Source: Whalleya microplaca (Eukaryota > Ascomycota > Sordariomycetes > Xylariales > Xylariaceae). Taken from it: DNA of 64,000 nt. Made by a program: the position numbers and the translations under genes. The notes below the pieces were generated by a model that was not told the DNA's origin, made no database searches, and was given only the letters and a program-made list of their open reading frames with translations. Numbering within the stretch: the stretch's first letter is position 1; each line of letters opens with the position of its first letter. Shown here piece after piece: positions 47,414 to 58,339 of the stretch. The DNA lies in the NCBI GenBank assembly GCA_022497155.1, contig MU385717.1, positions 186,001 through 250,000 of the forward strand, read 5' to 3'.

Positions 47414-50395
47414 TGGGAAGAGCTGGGTAGTAATATATAGACTGGCGGAAGCTCAAGCTTTGGCGCAGACCACTTTCAAGTCCGGCAAGAGACCACCGTC
47501 TATGCGAATGGTTTGTGTGAGTGGTTGTGTGAATGGTCGTGCAAGTGTTTGTGTAAGTGGAGTGCGGGGTCACGCCGACGCGATGAAGATGCGATGGGAA
47601 TGCGATGGGATTGCAATGAAGAACATATAAAGGTGGGAGAAGTGATGTCGTCACAAACGGGCGAGCTGAGGCTATGGATCGAGGTGAATGATGTTGTTGC
47701 TGGGCAAGGACTATATAACAATGGGCAGCAAGCGCCGTATCAAGACACGCTTGTGGGGGGGAAGTCCAAGGGACTTTGTCGGGATCACCAGTGGTTGAAT
47801 TGATGCAGAACACAATAGCTCGGGGCAAGAATTACATGCAAGGAGAGCGGAAGTACAAGGTGACGGAATGCTAGAAGGTGTGGAATGGTAGAAAATTGTG
47901 AAGACGTCAGCAAGGAGTCGCCAAAGGCAAGCTCCCTTTGATGGGAGAGGGGAGATCTACTTGTACTATAGTAGCTTAGAGCAACATACGACAGCAGGTT
48001 GATTGACGCTATTGTGTATGTATGTATGTATAGTTGATTGTAGAGGGAAAACGGGAAAAAGGACTACGACAGCTCAAGGCGATGCCATTGAAAGTTTATT
48101 AAACATGGGAAAGTCAAATTGCGGGGATTCGGACTGGCTGGTTCACTGGGTCGCCTGAACGCTCGAACCAGACAGAGACCAAAGGTTTAGGGTACTGCGT
48201 AGGTACATCGATGCCGTCTAGACAGCCCACCCTGCGCCTCTCATGGTGTGATGATGACAATGACAACTTTTGTTATATGCATCCAAACCATCCAGATTCA
48301 GAACTGCTCCCGTTGTACTGGCAGTATGTCACCTTCCACTTTGTTTGGCAAAACGGAGCAAATCCGGCACGGCTAACCACCCCCAGCTTGCCACCCTGCC
48401 ACCTCTGCAAGCCTTACAATGGGCCTCGGATACTATGTAGGTGCTACGTATGTACATAGGAGGCAGCTTGGGGTAACTGTGGATACCATATAAGGCAATG
48501 CAATGCCTGGAAAAGGCTGGAATGCCCCGGATGACGACTATTGGGTGAGGCTGAGCAAGAGTAATAAGAGCATCAGTTTTGCCGAAATATCACCCTGTTG
48601 ACTGATCTAATCTTGATAGTCAACTGGAGGCCCAGAACAGATTGTCCACGGGGATCTCGAAGGGATGTACCCGAGCAGCACACGTCACTCCACAAATCAA
48701 GGTTCTAATATCATGCTTGGCACCAGGGAACTGCCCAATTTGAGGGTTCGTTTCGTGAACATGGGGGCTCTCAATGCCGCCCCGCCTTATACTTCAATGC
48801 CTCCTTGGGTACGGTCCATCTACCTAGGTACAGACTACGTATGTAGGTACGTAGTAGGTACCCTACCATAAAGAGGTATCCAATCACGCAGCCACACATA
48901 CATACCTGAACAGTTGCAAGTTGCACAACTGGATAGATAGGTATACTGTGACAATCGTGTTAGGGATCAGAAAAGTCAGCAGAGCTTCATTGGAACCTAA
49001 GGCATTTAGCATCACTACTATAGCTTATCTCCATACACAAGAGCCTACATATGTGCGTATGTATGTATGTAGGTATGTAGGTATCAAGTCCCTTGAATAT
49101 TTTTATATAATCAGTATACTCAGCCTGTACAATCTACAAGGCTGATATAGGTTATTAGGCGATATATCTCAGTATTTTGTATAGGGAATTGAAGTTATAA
49201 GGCAGGTAATAGAAGGGGACCGTTCATATGACTGGATGTAGTCATCCAGATGCTTAGATAAATCGCAAATGTGGTTATGTATGCCCTTAGGCAGGTATGT
49301 AGATATGTTACAAGTTCAATTACCTAAAGTTATGTACCAACATACCTTACCCACGTGAAGGATGCAGAGCCTCCAACTTTACCTAGGTATGCTGCAGGTG
49401 CGTAACAACTACCGACCATAAGGTAATCTATCTACCAACCCAAGTTGATATCCTACCAACCAACCTACTAAGGTTGTTAAACAATGTAGCCTGTGACTCA
49501 ATATTGTACTACTAATCGGCGGAAGACGTTTTACCTTCGATCGGACTAAACATGAAATGAGCACATGACATTCATCCCTTCTCTTGTTGAACAATCCATT
49601 GTCCTGCACAGACACCATAACGTTAATAGGCCTACGTCTCATGTATCTGCTGACTCTATCTCCCCGTAGTTGAGTGAGTGAACATGTGAGTAATTTCTTA
49701 TCCAATACCCCACCAACCAACTTAGATGAGCTATAACTAAGGCGTGATACGGCTGGGATAGATTTGGAACTTCTATAACCATCCAAGAGGGTATTTACTG
49801 AACATGAGCTGTGCATAAGAAAACAAACATGCCTTGCCTATATCCGTTCATCGTATCCTGATGCTAGAAACCTGAACGTCCTGATCGACAATGAGCTATG
49901 CTACTTGTGCACTATAGTCGAAACCGTGCTTGAAATTAATAAACACAATCATGTAAGTGGACTTAAGCTACTACACGTCTAGGGCCAGGTCGTCAATGTT
50001 AAATCCATCAAGAACAACGAAGACTAGTGGATGTGAGACATGATCACTTATATTTCTTCACCTTGAGCATTCTCAACTATTTAGGTCTATCATACGTTGA
50101 AGAAGGTATCTATGTCTCAGGGAGACCGCCTTCCCGCAAAGACCTGGTTTCGGTTCAAATCTAGGCTACATAGAGCCTGCGATTGGCCATGAGCTGGGGC
50201 CCGACACGGGCTATGGGTATGTTATGCTCTTGATCATAGAGTGACCTCATTCTGGAAAAGAGAACGTGAGCAACAAGATATTTAGCACGATATATTCTTC
50301 TCTTACCTGACAGAAATTCTTTCAATAGTTTCTAACAAGGTCGGATAATCGCTTTCTTGTGCTGCTCACGATGGGTCCGGCTACAGGTCTCATTC
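47414..50395. other. 3 kb gene-poor spacer
   Basis: Promoter of the protease gene (left), then AT-rich DNA with TATG/GTAG-type short tandem repeats (48015-48032, 49055-49084) and two TACCTAGGTA palindromes (48821, 49380). No convincing coding frame; a weak tRNA B-box-like word near 50151 lacks a matching fold. Confidence 0.5.
48015..48032. repeat. (TATG)n microsatellite
   Basis: About four copies of TATG; a related GTATGTAG cluster is at 49055-49084. Confidence 0.8.
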
Positions 50396-51062
50396 TCATT
50401 TGGTATCTTGCTTCCCAAGGAAAGCCGGGTTCTGTTCCATAGTCGCCGATATGAACCCTCTTAACGCGGCCCACCGATTCGCAGTCGACGCCGCGGGTGC
50501 TGGCTGTGTCTGAGCACCGCCGTCCGCACCTGCATCCTCCCCTCCGTTCTGATCAATGTCCATCTTCTGTTCCTCGATGCCATTCAGCCTGGCCAGACTG
50601 AGACCGAACCTCTCGACCTCGCCCTTGACAAGCCTCTCCTTCTTCTTGAGGGCGCCCGGGCGGCTCCTCAAGCTCTTATGTCTGATCTTGCCCTCGCGCA
50701 GCTGTCTGAGCCCCTCCTCCGTCTCGCCGTCCGCCAGCAGGTCCGGCAGCGCCGCCGCGAGCGAGTCGAGGTTCGTCACGAGCTTCTTGCCAGGCCGCCG
50801 CCGCTTGAGCGGCTTCTTGTGCGTCTTCTCGATCCGCGAGAGGAACGCCGAGGATTTTATCAGCCGCTTGTCTTTCTTGGAGTTGATGAACGAGTCGCTC
50901 GTCGCCGCGGCGTCAGGGCGCGGGGCCCGGCGTGGTGCGTAGGGCTGTTCCCTGGCTGCTACTTTTGTGCGGAGGGAACGCCGCTTTTTTGAGGGCGCTA
51001 CCGGTGCCTGATTGTGTAGTTAGCATTGAGTTGAGGATTTGAGTTTGAACGAGACCGACCAT
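50396..51062 (-). CDS. SLX9: Ribosome biogenesis protein SLX9
   Basis: Two exons, 51062-51060 (ATG alone) and 51007-50396, give 204 residues. The intron (51008-51059) begins with the weak donor GTCGGT but ends with GCTAACTACACAATCAG, a strong branch point and acceptor, and makes the protein begin MAPVAPSKKRRSLRTKVAA. Slx9 is a small basic nucleolar protein of 40S pre-rRNA processing (ITS1 region) and pre-40S export. Typical features seen: KDKRLIKSSAFLSRIEK, KPLKRRRPGKKLVTNLDSLA, QLREGKIRHKSLRSRPGALK and the conserved end TANRWAALRGFI.....NPAFLGKQ. An acidic Gly/Asp/Ala stretch precedes that end. If the intron is not used, no other ATG gives this N-terminus. Confidence 0.87.
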
Positions 51063-51554
51063 CTTGTGTGAATCTGATTGTCGACGACGGGGTCAGACTG
51101 GAATCAAGAAGTATGAAGCGAAGTTGCTATGTACATGTAATAGTCAATATAGTATTGATGCAATAGCAGTTCTACAGTGAATTTCCACAATGGTGGGGCA
51201 ATCGATTATGTAAGCCAGCTCTAATGGCAGCTTCTACTAGAATTTGTAGCTCGTTTGTCTAAGCAGAACCAACCGCTACATGAATCAGGACAGGCTTGGT
51301 TATATGAATACCTTGGCAACTTGAAGAACAAATCGATTCGTGACTCTCGTAGATGGGGATGGGCATAAAAAATCATCGTATTCAAATCACTGCTCATACT
51401 CGTGCATCAATCCTGAACGCCACGCCTGCAGACCCTCACCACCAACCACAAAGCCCCTGAACACATAGACTCCGCGCTTGACCGCACCTATACGTAACGC
51501 CCAGTTCTACCCAATCATACAGGTTCATAATGAATACATGAACGTGAATCATCC
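51063..51554. other. 0.5 kb spacer between two minus-strand genes
   Basis: Promoter of SLX9 and 3' flank of the sugar transporter gene. Nothing else is supported. Confidence 0.5.
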
Positions 51555-53501
51555 TTACAAATACTTCAGCTTTCTCGTTGCAAACACGGCTACCACCGTT
51601 GAGCAAGCGCCTATAAACAAGCACACGGCAATCGCATTTGGCCCATCGGTTTTGTGCTGCTCGTCTGGATTTGCGCCGTCGGTGAGTTCGGGGCTCTTGC
51701 CGGGCTCGAGCAGACTGAACACAACAGTGCTCAGGATCGTCCCGATGAATTGTGGGATCGTGGTGTAGATATTCAGGATGCCGAAGTAGACCCCCGACAA
51801 TTCCCCCGTCGAGCTCGATTTCGAAGGGGAGTGAGGATCGTCGGGGCCGTGATCGAGACGCAAAATGGAAGGACTAACCAACCCATTCGTCTCTGCCATC
51901 TCCAGATCTGAGTCATTCGAGTGGCGGCGATACGAGGCGCCGGCGCCAGTTGCACCACTAAGTCTGTTGACTTCGACTCCAAGGAACGCAGAAGGTGCCC
52001 AAGATGCGATATTCCAAGGCCTGAAGTAAAGTTAGTATCGAATCGCAACCTCCCGGGAATAAGGGTAAGACTTACAGTCCACATAGGCAAACAAGCAGGG
52101 TCGCAAACCTGAAGCTCGTTGCGAATGGTGCGAAAGCCATCGCCGCCGAAAATGTGATGTGGCCACACATCCATGCCGTCAGGAGATCTGGCTTATACCT
52201 ATTAAACTTCTCTACAACCTTTCTGAGGCTCTGAGGAGGTCGTTGAGTAAAACTCTCCTCATCTGGCGATTTGATGATCATGGGTAAAATCCATGATCCA
52301 AGGAAGGTGATAACAGAGTAGACGATGAATGCCTCACTGCCTACCCTACCAATCTCTCCCAGCGCATCCCCTGACTGCTTTGCATCGTGCGGCGCATCAT
52401 AACGGAAATACGTCTCGCCTATCCAGGTTGTGCTGTAAAACATGAAAGGGAACCATCCAACCCACGACCAGAATTGCGCGTTACAAATTGCTTGTATGCG
52501 AGGTGGGAGGTGCATCACAGTAGACCAGATTTGACCGATGACCTTGAACCTGTTCTTTTCTTTGTGGAGGTCATGCCTGGGAGCGACCAGAACCCTCTCA
52601 GTCACAGCCCAGATGGTAACGCCACAGGTAACAAGGAGCCCGACTGAAGCAATGACGGTTAACTGTTTGAATTGGGTGTCGCCAAGAAATGTACCGAAGA
52701 GAGAGGGTAAATCGATGGCGCCAGTTCCATAGGCAAGGCCGTGTCCAATAGCTGACATTCTGCTACCTGAGAGAAATATCAGTATGTATCACCTTATTTA
52801 GAGTATAGAATTCCATACTCCAAGCAGATCCGGTCTGTTGCTTCTCAATAGGAAGTGTGTCAACGACAAGACTCCTTGCTGCAGACATGACTAATAGTAG
52901 TGTTAGTAAGAAGTTGAGAATCCAGCCTATAAAAGCATTCGCACTAACCTGCATTGATCGAGAAATCCACGGCATATATGGCCAACACTGCGACGTAGAC
53001 TGTCACAGCCTGCGCTGTTTCTTCATTGGAGATGAACGATCCCACTATCTCTTTCGTGAACCCCAAAGTCAGCACGGACAGAGCTGACAGAAGAGCCCCG
53101 ACAACTATAAAAGGTCTTCGTCGTCCCCATTTCGATCTCGAATCGTCCGCCAGCGCGCCGACTATAGGTTGTACAATGAGGCCGGACAGCGGACCGGCGA
53201 TCCACACAAGGGATGTTTTGCTTTTCGTCAAGCCTAGGGAAAGGAGATAGGCAGTGCAATCTGTGCGCAAAAGGCTACTATTAGCTGTAGGGCCTCGAGT
53301 CAGGAAACGGGATGCTCACAGGTCTGTTCTACTCCCCAAACGAACCTATGCGACAGCTATATCAGTACTCAACTTCTAGTTTCGCATCACGGAACGGACG
53401 GTCGCAACGTACGTGACACCAACATTGTTAAGAGTCAACAAAGCCATTCGCATAGCTTCCGAGCTGCCCTTGACATAAGGTTGTCCCAGCCATCTCGACA
53501 T
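51555..53501 (-). CDS. GPH-family sucrose/alpha-glucoside:H+ symporter (SUT-like)
   Basis: Six exons (53501-53413, 53345-53320, 53260-52949, 52890-52819, 52766-52076, 52020-51555) encode 551 residues with about 12 membrane spans. Signature segments are GVTFVWGVEQTYCTAYLLSL in span 1, GPLSGLIVQPIVGALADDSR followed by SKWGRRRPFI (the major-facilitator loop motif), NAVMSAARSLVVDTLP, GSAWSSRMSAIGHGLAY, FWSWVGWFPFMFYSTTW and PWNIASWAPSAFLGVEVNRL. This is the family of plant SUT proteins and S. pombe Sut1, which import sucrose or maltose with protons across the plasma membrane. The precise sugar cannot be told. The cytosolic loop near the C-terminus (GATGAGASYRRHSN..DDPHSPSKS) is hydrophilic and variable. 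All five introns are 52-67 nt. Confidence 0.93.
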
Positions 53502-54852
53502 TTTGTCTAGATTTCATGGGTCGCAGACCCGACTTCACCTTGATGTCTTATTCTTAGCCTTGCGCAGCGCTGTTATCGATACCGTTCCTCGATTTACCTA
53601 ATGCGAACGTTACGATACGTAGTGGGCGAAACAATGAATGTCTTATTATTAATTAGATAAAATGTCGGCTCACAAGGCTCCTTATCTGTCCAAGGTCTAA
53701 TCAGTTTTGTCTCCAGTCAAGCTTTGTCACTTTCATGTCAAGCTGAATGAAAGCTGGCTTCTCCGGTAAGATTATATACGTAGCGACACGACGCATCCCA
53801 AGCAACTGGCAACCAAGCAAACCAAGTGCCAAGGATCAGGGAACAAGGGTGTTGTGGATCAGCTCAGGCGAGCTCCACTTTTTGACTTGGTGTTTCGTGC
53901 AAGGCTGTACTATGTAATACAGGTGCATATCAATGCTACAGTGCACACTGGCAGACCGGCTAGACGAGATAAGGGGTAAGAGAGGCGGTTGAACGCTGAC
54001 GTAAGACGGGTGCTCCTAAATTTGAAGTAGCACAATCACCTAGATAAGGTCCTAGAGTAGAACAAGATGATCCTTCCGCTCATAATCTGCGACTTGAAAG
54101 GGGCTCTGTTCCTAGAAGGAAACATGAATAACAGAAAGAGTCGCAATTGAAGCTGTGGATAGTCGGCAGCTGCCCAGCATTGTTCCATTCTCACCTTCAT
54201 GTACATAGATGGATGTTTCCCATGCCATTAGGTTATCATCCATGTGGCTTTTCGGTCCCAAGATTTGGGGGCATTACTATGAATAGAACGAGCCTACTAC
54301 GACTTCACAAGGCGCCAAGATGACTCGGCAGAACTGTATGGTAAAAAACACCTAATACATTAGGTAAATATTCGCGTACTGAGTACGGTTAATAATGTAT
54401 TTGATATAGCATTCAATCTATGGCGAAAACCAATATTGAGAGTCAAATGAGGCAAATGCAGGCAAATGTGTGTTGAAGCATGGAAATGAACGTCTATCAA
54501 CGATATGGATGCGTAAGTACCCATGGATGGCCCCGGCAGAATGTCGGTACTGTCGCCCCTTGCTCCTGGTACCTGACATAGGTACCCAAGTAGTCCCCCA
54601 CCAAAAATTCAAGTGAAGAGCCGATTCGGAACGTGGGGTCAGTGGGATTCTGACTCTACTGGGCAGAAATATTTCACAGAAGCTTTGCGCAAAGCTACCG
54701 GATCCAGCCAAATATTCCTTACACTCACACAAGAAAAAAGATCTTCATCTCGAATTGGAAACCACCGCAGGTTGTCCACAGCTATTGGCACAAACAGTCC
54801 GAATTAATTGGCTTTTCGGAAGGCTCTGTATACGCTCGACCCGTCTACGGCC
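53502..54852. promoter_or_regulatory. Divergent promoter region of sugar transporter and HIS1
   Basis: 1.35 kb between the divergent starts. Two TGACTC cores, the half-site read by Gcn4/CPC1 bZIP activators, lie upstream of HIS1: GAGTCA at 54440-54445 (reverse) and TGACTC at 54651-54656. They sit about 410 and 200 bases before the start codon. No other gene is seen. Confidence 0.5.
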
Positions 54853-56100
54853 ATGGATTTGGTGAACCAGTTCGTCTACCCGCTTAGCCCCACGTTGTCT
54901 TGAGAAGGAGATTGAGAATCTCTGTTCGCTATATGAATCAACAGAGATATATGCGCTGACATGTTGCAATTTGGCAGCCTAGAGGGTCGGTTACTATTTG
55001 CTGTCCCTAAGAGTGAGTTCTCCTGATCTCTGAACCTCGTCCGAACTCGCTCGCCCTTGGTGCTGACTCATTGCATAGAGGGACGCCTGAACCAAGCTGC
55101 CCTCGACCTCCTACAAGGCGCAGACATACAGTTCAGACGCGAGAACCGGCTCGACATAGCCCTTGTCAAGAACCATGACCTTGCCCTCATCTTCCTCCCA
55201 GCCGCAGACATACCCACCTTCGTGAGCGAGGGTCAAGTCGACCTAGGAATCACCGGGTGGGACCAGGTGCAAGAGCACGATGCCGGTGTCCGAGCCCTGA
55301 ATCGAGCGCGGCGGTTCTCTGGGGAGATCTCGCAGGACGAAGAAGCCGAAAAGACTTCCCACGGCTCCGGGTGCGAGACGGTTATGGAATTGGGCTTCGG
55401 CGCCTGCAAGCTCCAGGTCCAGGTCCCGGCGAACGGCAGCTATACATTGGGCAAAGACCTCATCGGAAAGAACATCGGCACAAGCTTTGTGCACTTGACG
55501 CGCCGGTATTTCGCCAACCTGGAGTTGGAGGCGGATGCAGCCAAAGACCACACAGATAAACCTGCCGTAAAATTCACCAGCAAGCTACGAACAAATATCA
55601 TCGAGCTGAGTGGGAGTGTTGAAGCGGCCTGTGCTCTGGGTGTAGCAGATGGTATTGTTGATCTCGTCGGTAAGTCTCCCTTCAATACTGACTTCCGATT
55701 GGTGTTGTAACGCTGATGCATGGCAGAATCTGGTGAGACAATGAAGGCCGCTGGGCTCAAGGCGATTGACACCGTTGTGGACTCGACAGCTATCCTGATA
55801 AAGTCAAGAAAGCCGTCCAACCCAGCTCTAGTCGATCTTATCGCCGCTCGCATTCGTGGTGTCATAGCAGCTCAACAGTATGTACTATGCCAGTATAACG
55901 TCGAGAAAGCAAAGCTATCGACCGTGAAAACCATTGCGCCCGGGAAGCGGGCACCAACCGTAACACCGTTAGAGGAGGAAGGCTGGGTTGCAGTCAGCGT
56001 CATGGTAGAGAAGAAGAAGATCGCGCCCATAATGGATCAGCTATCTAAGGTTGGAGCGACCGATATCTTGGTCTTAGATATTGTTAATACGCGGAGCTGA
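54853..56100 (+). CDS. HIS1: ATP phosphoribosyltransferase (histidine biosynthesis step 1)
   Basis: Four exons, 54853-54869 (17 nt), 54978-55012 (35 nt), 55079-55669 and 55727-56100, give 338 residues. The small first exons rebuild MDLVNHLEGRLLFAVPKKGR followed by LNQAALDLL, the conserved N-terminus. The enzyme joins ATP and PRPP to phosphoribosyl-ATP and is feedback-inhibited by histidine. Seen in the protein: VDLGITGWDQV, LGFGACKLQVQVP, the PRPP-binding part GVADGIVDLVESGETM with LKAIDTVVDSTAIL, and the C-terminal regulatory domain from about residue 260 (TVTPLEEEGWVAVSVMVEKK). An acidic insert (FSGEISQDEEAEKTSHG) makes it longer than the yeast protein. A perfect TGACTCA lies in intron 2. 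Confidence 0.97.
55064..55070 (+). promoter_or_regulatory. Perfect Gcn4/CPC1 site TGACTCA in HIS1 intron 2
   Basis: The palindromic bZIP site TGACTCA lies within the 66-nt second intron, overlapping the probable branch point CTGAC. Together with two upstream TGACTC cores it suggests cross-pathway amino-acid control, but the overlap with a splicing signal means coincidence is possible. Confidence 0.4.
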
Positions 56101-56672
56101 AGATGTAGGGCAGTATGTACATGCGCATGACATAATACGTGTATGGCGCAGATGGTACCAATTAGTAGACTTAGACAAATGAATGTGTTTAGACAGAAAG
56201 CCGCAGGGTCAAAACTTCCTAATTGTATCCTATTCGTTGATGATTTTGAATAGTGCAGTAGACTTTGACTGTAAGTCTACTATCAAAATGATTATAATTT
56301 GACCACGTCTTGAAGGATCCGGGGCTTCGCGCAATAATATTACGAATTTCGGTGGCTTTGCTTTCCGCAGTGTCGATTGATTATATGTAGTCGAGCGGCC
56401 AGGCGGCACAAGACGGGGGCGGAGTAAACGGAAAGTCAGTAGTACATGATGTAACCACGTCACACTTATAGCTGATTGAAGGAGATCCCGCATCTTGTGC
56501 CTGAAAAGGCCGGGCTGGTCCGGATTCCGAGTCGTGTTATTTTCATTCAAATGACAAGAAATTAACTTGTTCCTTTGCATGTCACACCCCCTTTGCCTTC
56601 GTCCATCATAACCAACGTTCTTCTATTGAATAGCTCCCCGAATCCGTGGCTAGTGCCCAGATCTAAGCCAAT
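56101..56672. other. 0.57 kb spacer
   Basis: 3' flank of HIS1 and promoter of the small membrane-protein gene. No feature is recognised. Confidence 0.5.
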
Positions 56673-57298
56673 ATGGAGACCAGGACAACATCAAATCCCA
56701 AGTCCGCTGTTCAGCCTGAAACGAGCGAGCAGAGGCAATCGAAACTCTACCAGGTAAGTTGATTCGGATTTGAACCGACATTCTCGATTTCACGATATTT
56801 CGTTTCGCCAAAAATGCGAAGCCCGGGAAATCCGGAAACCTGGCCAGGGCGAAGCGGCAAGGCCGGCGCCGGGAACATTCCACGCAATACCTACCTACAT
56901 CTCAGAACGACACGGAAAGTCTAACGACCAAACAACAGACAATCATGACACCCATCTACTTCGTCTCCTTCCTCCTCTCGCTCTACCTCGTAGACCACCA
57001 ACACAACAAGCAGCGCGCCCAGGGCCACTACGCCGAGGGCTACCTGCCGTCCTGGCTGTCCCACCTGCTGTGGCAGCCGCACCCCTACCAATGGGTTGAC
57101 CGCGGCCCGGCGCCCCCGAATAAAAACGAGGAGAGGTGGTACTACCACACCAAGCAGAGGAAGCTCTTGAAGATGGAGGCCGCCGAGGCGTTCCAGCTAA
57201 GACATACCGTGCTGATTAGCCTATGTGCTTTGGCGTTTGGTGTTGCCTGGTTGCTTTATCGCTTAGGGGCCGGCTTCTGGGCGAGATTTGTGAGATGA
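56673..57298 (+). CDS. Small two-span membrane protein, unrecognised
   Basis: Two exons, 56673-56753 and 56939-57298, give 146 residues. The second exon alone is an open frame from ATG 56945, but an upstream exon starting METRTTSNPKSAVQPE joins it in phase 0 through a perfect GTAAGT donor and a CTAAC..CAACAG acceptor, so the longer protein is more likely. After the hydrophilic N-terminus come one span (TPIYFVSFLLSLYLVDH), a loop with YLPSWLSHLLWQPHPYQWVD and a Lys-rich patch, and a second span (TVLISLCALAFGVAWLLYRL). Charge placement suggests both ends face the same side. I do not know the family; probably an ER or mitochondrial membrane protein conserved in filamentous fungi. Confidence 0.75.
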
Positions 57299-58339
57299 GT
57301 TGGTTGTATTACTCCAGGGTGTGGGCTGGGCGTGCTGGGGAGGCGTCCTTCATGGATCTATTCGTTGGCTGTCAAAAGGGTTATATTTAGGTTAGGACTG
57401 GGATGAGCGAGGGCATTCACACACGCTGCATGGGTTATGCGCGATGAGTTAATCTAAGGCTCATTAAACCTGGAATGGAGTTAGCTGTCACATATATTGC
57501 AGCATGTCTGCCAAAAAACGCATTTTCATAAGCCTGAAAGGTGAAGAGATGGAGATGGTAGTAAATACCCTTGTGAAGAGATTTATATATTGCTGTCTAG
57601 GCGATTCGATAAAACTGACAAGAGAGGTTTGGCTTAACGAACATAAAGCTTGATATACTGGAAGTACATATAATGTCCAGATACATGTACCTGCAGAATA
57701 TAAACGCACCTTCGTACCAACATAGTAGCTTAAATGCCCCCACGTTGAGGGGTTAATAAGGGCGCTTCCAAATCCAACTTCAGCGTTTCATTGCAGCCTA
57801 CAGGGGGGTTGCAGGGGGTTTTTAGTCCCCTAACCCATCTCTCTTCAGCGACATCCTTACCTAGATGCATTCAACGAATAGACTGAGGGAGACATTGGAG
57901 GAACGGATTTTAGATCTACGCTAGAGGCTTGACGTCACCGTCGTGGCGGCGACATGCATACGTATGTGAATCAGGAATCTCTGCCTAAGACATCGTTACC
58001 GTCATGGATGAGCTGGCAAATTGCTACTACATAAGATTTTGTGGCTCTGGTGTGGTACATTCGTAGTGGGTATGGCGCCACGCCTCTCAGCATTTCGGTG
58101 AGACACACTTTCGAGGCTGGGGATATTATTAGCAAAATATACCCACGTCAATATTTTATATACCTACTGATTGGCTTTGTTTTGCTTACTTTGAAGAGCT
58201 ATAAAGTATGTTACCCTTGCTCTACCGTTGCCTAGGGCTCTAAAAGAATTTGGCTTTCGACCAGGCCGTTGGAAGACCCGCAAAGCGCGGTATTTGAGTT
58301 GACGATCCCCTGAAGATCCCCTGAAGTAAATCTGGCATC
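57299..58339. other. 1 kb spacer, nothing identified
   Basis: No coding frame or RNA gene is supported. A duplicated word CCCCTGAAGAT/CCCCTGAAGTA lies just before the next gene. Confidence 0.5.

Noticed and set aside
50101..50170. Possible tRNA with B-box-like GGTTCAAATC
   Set aside because: The T stem cannot pair with CTAGG and no A box or acceptor stem fits; not a tRNA.
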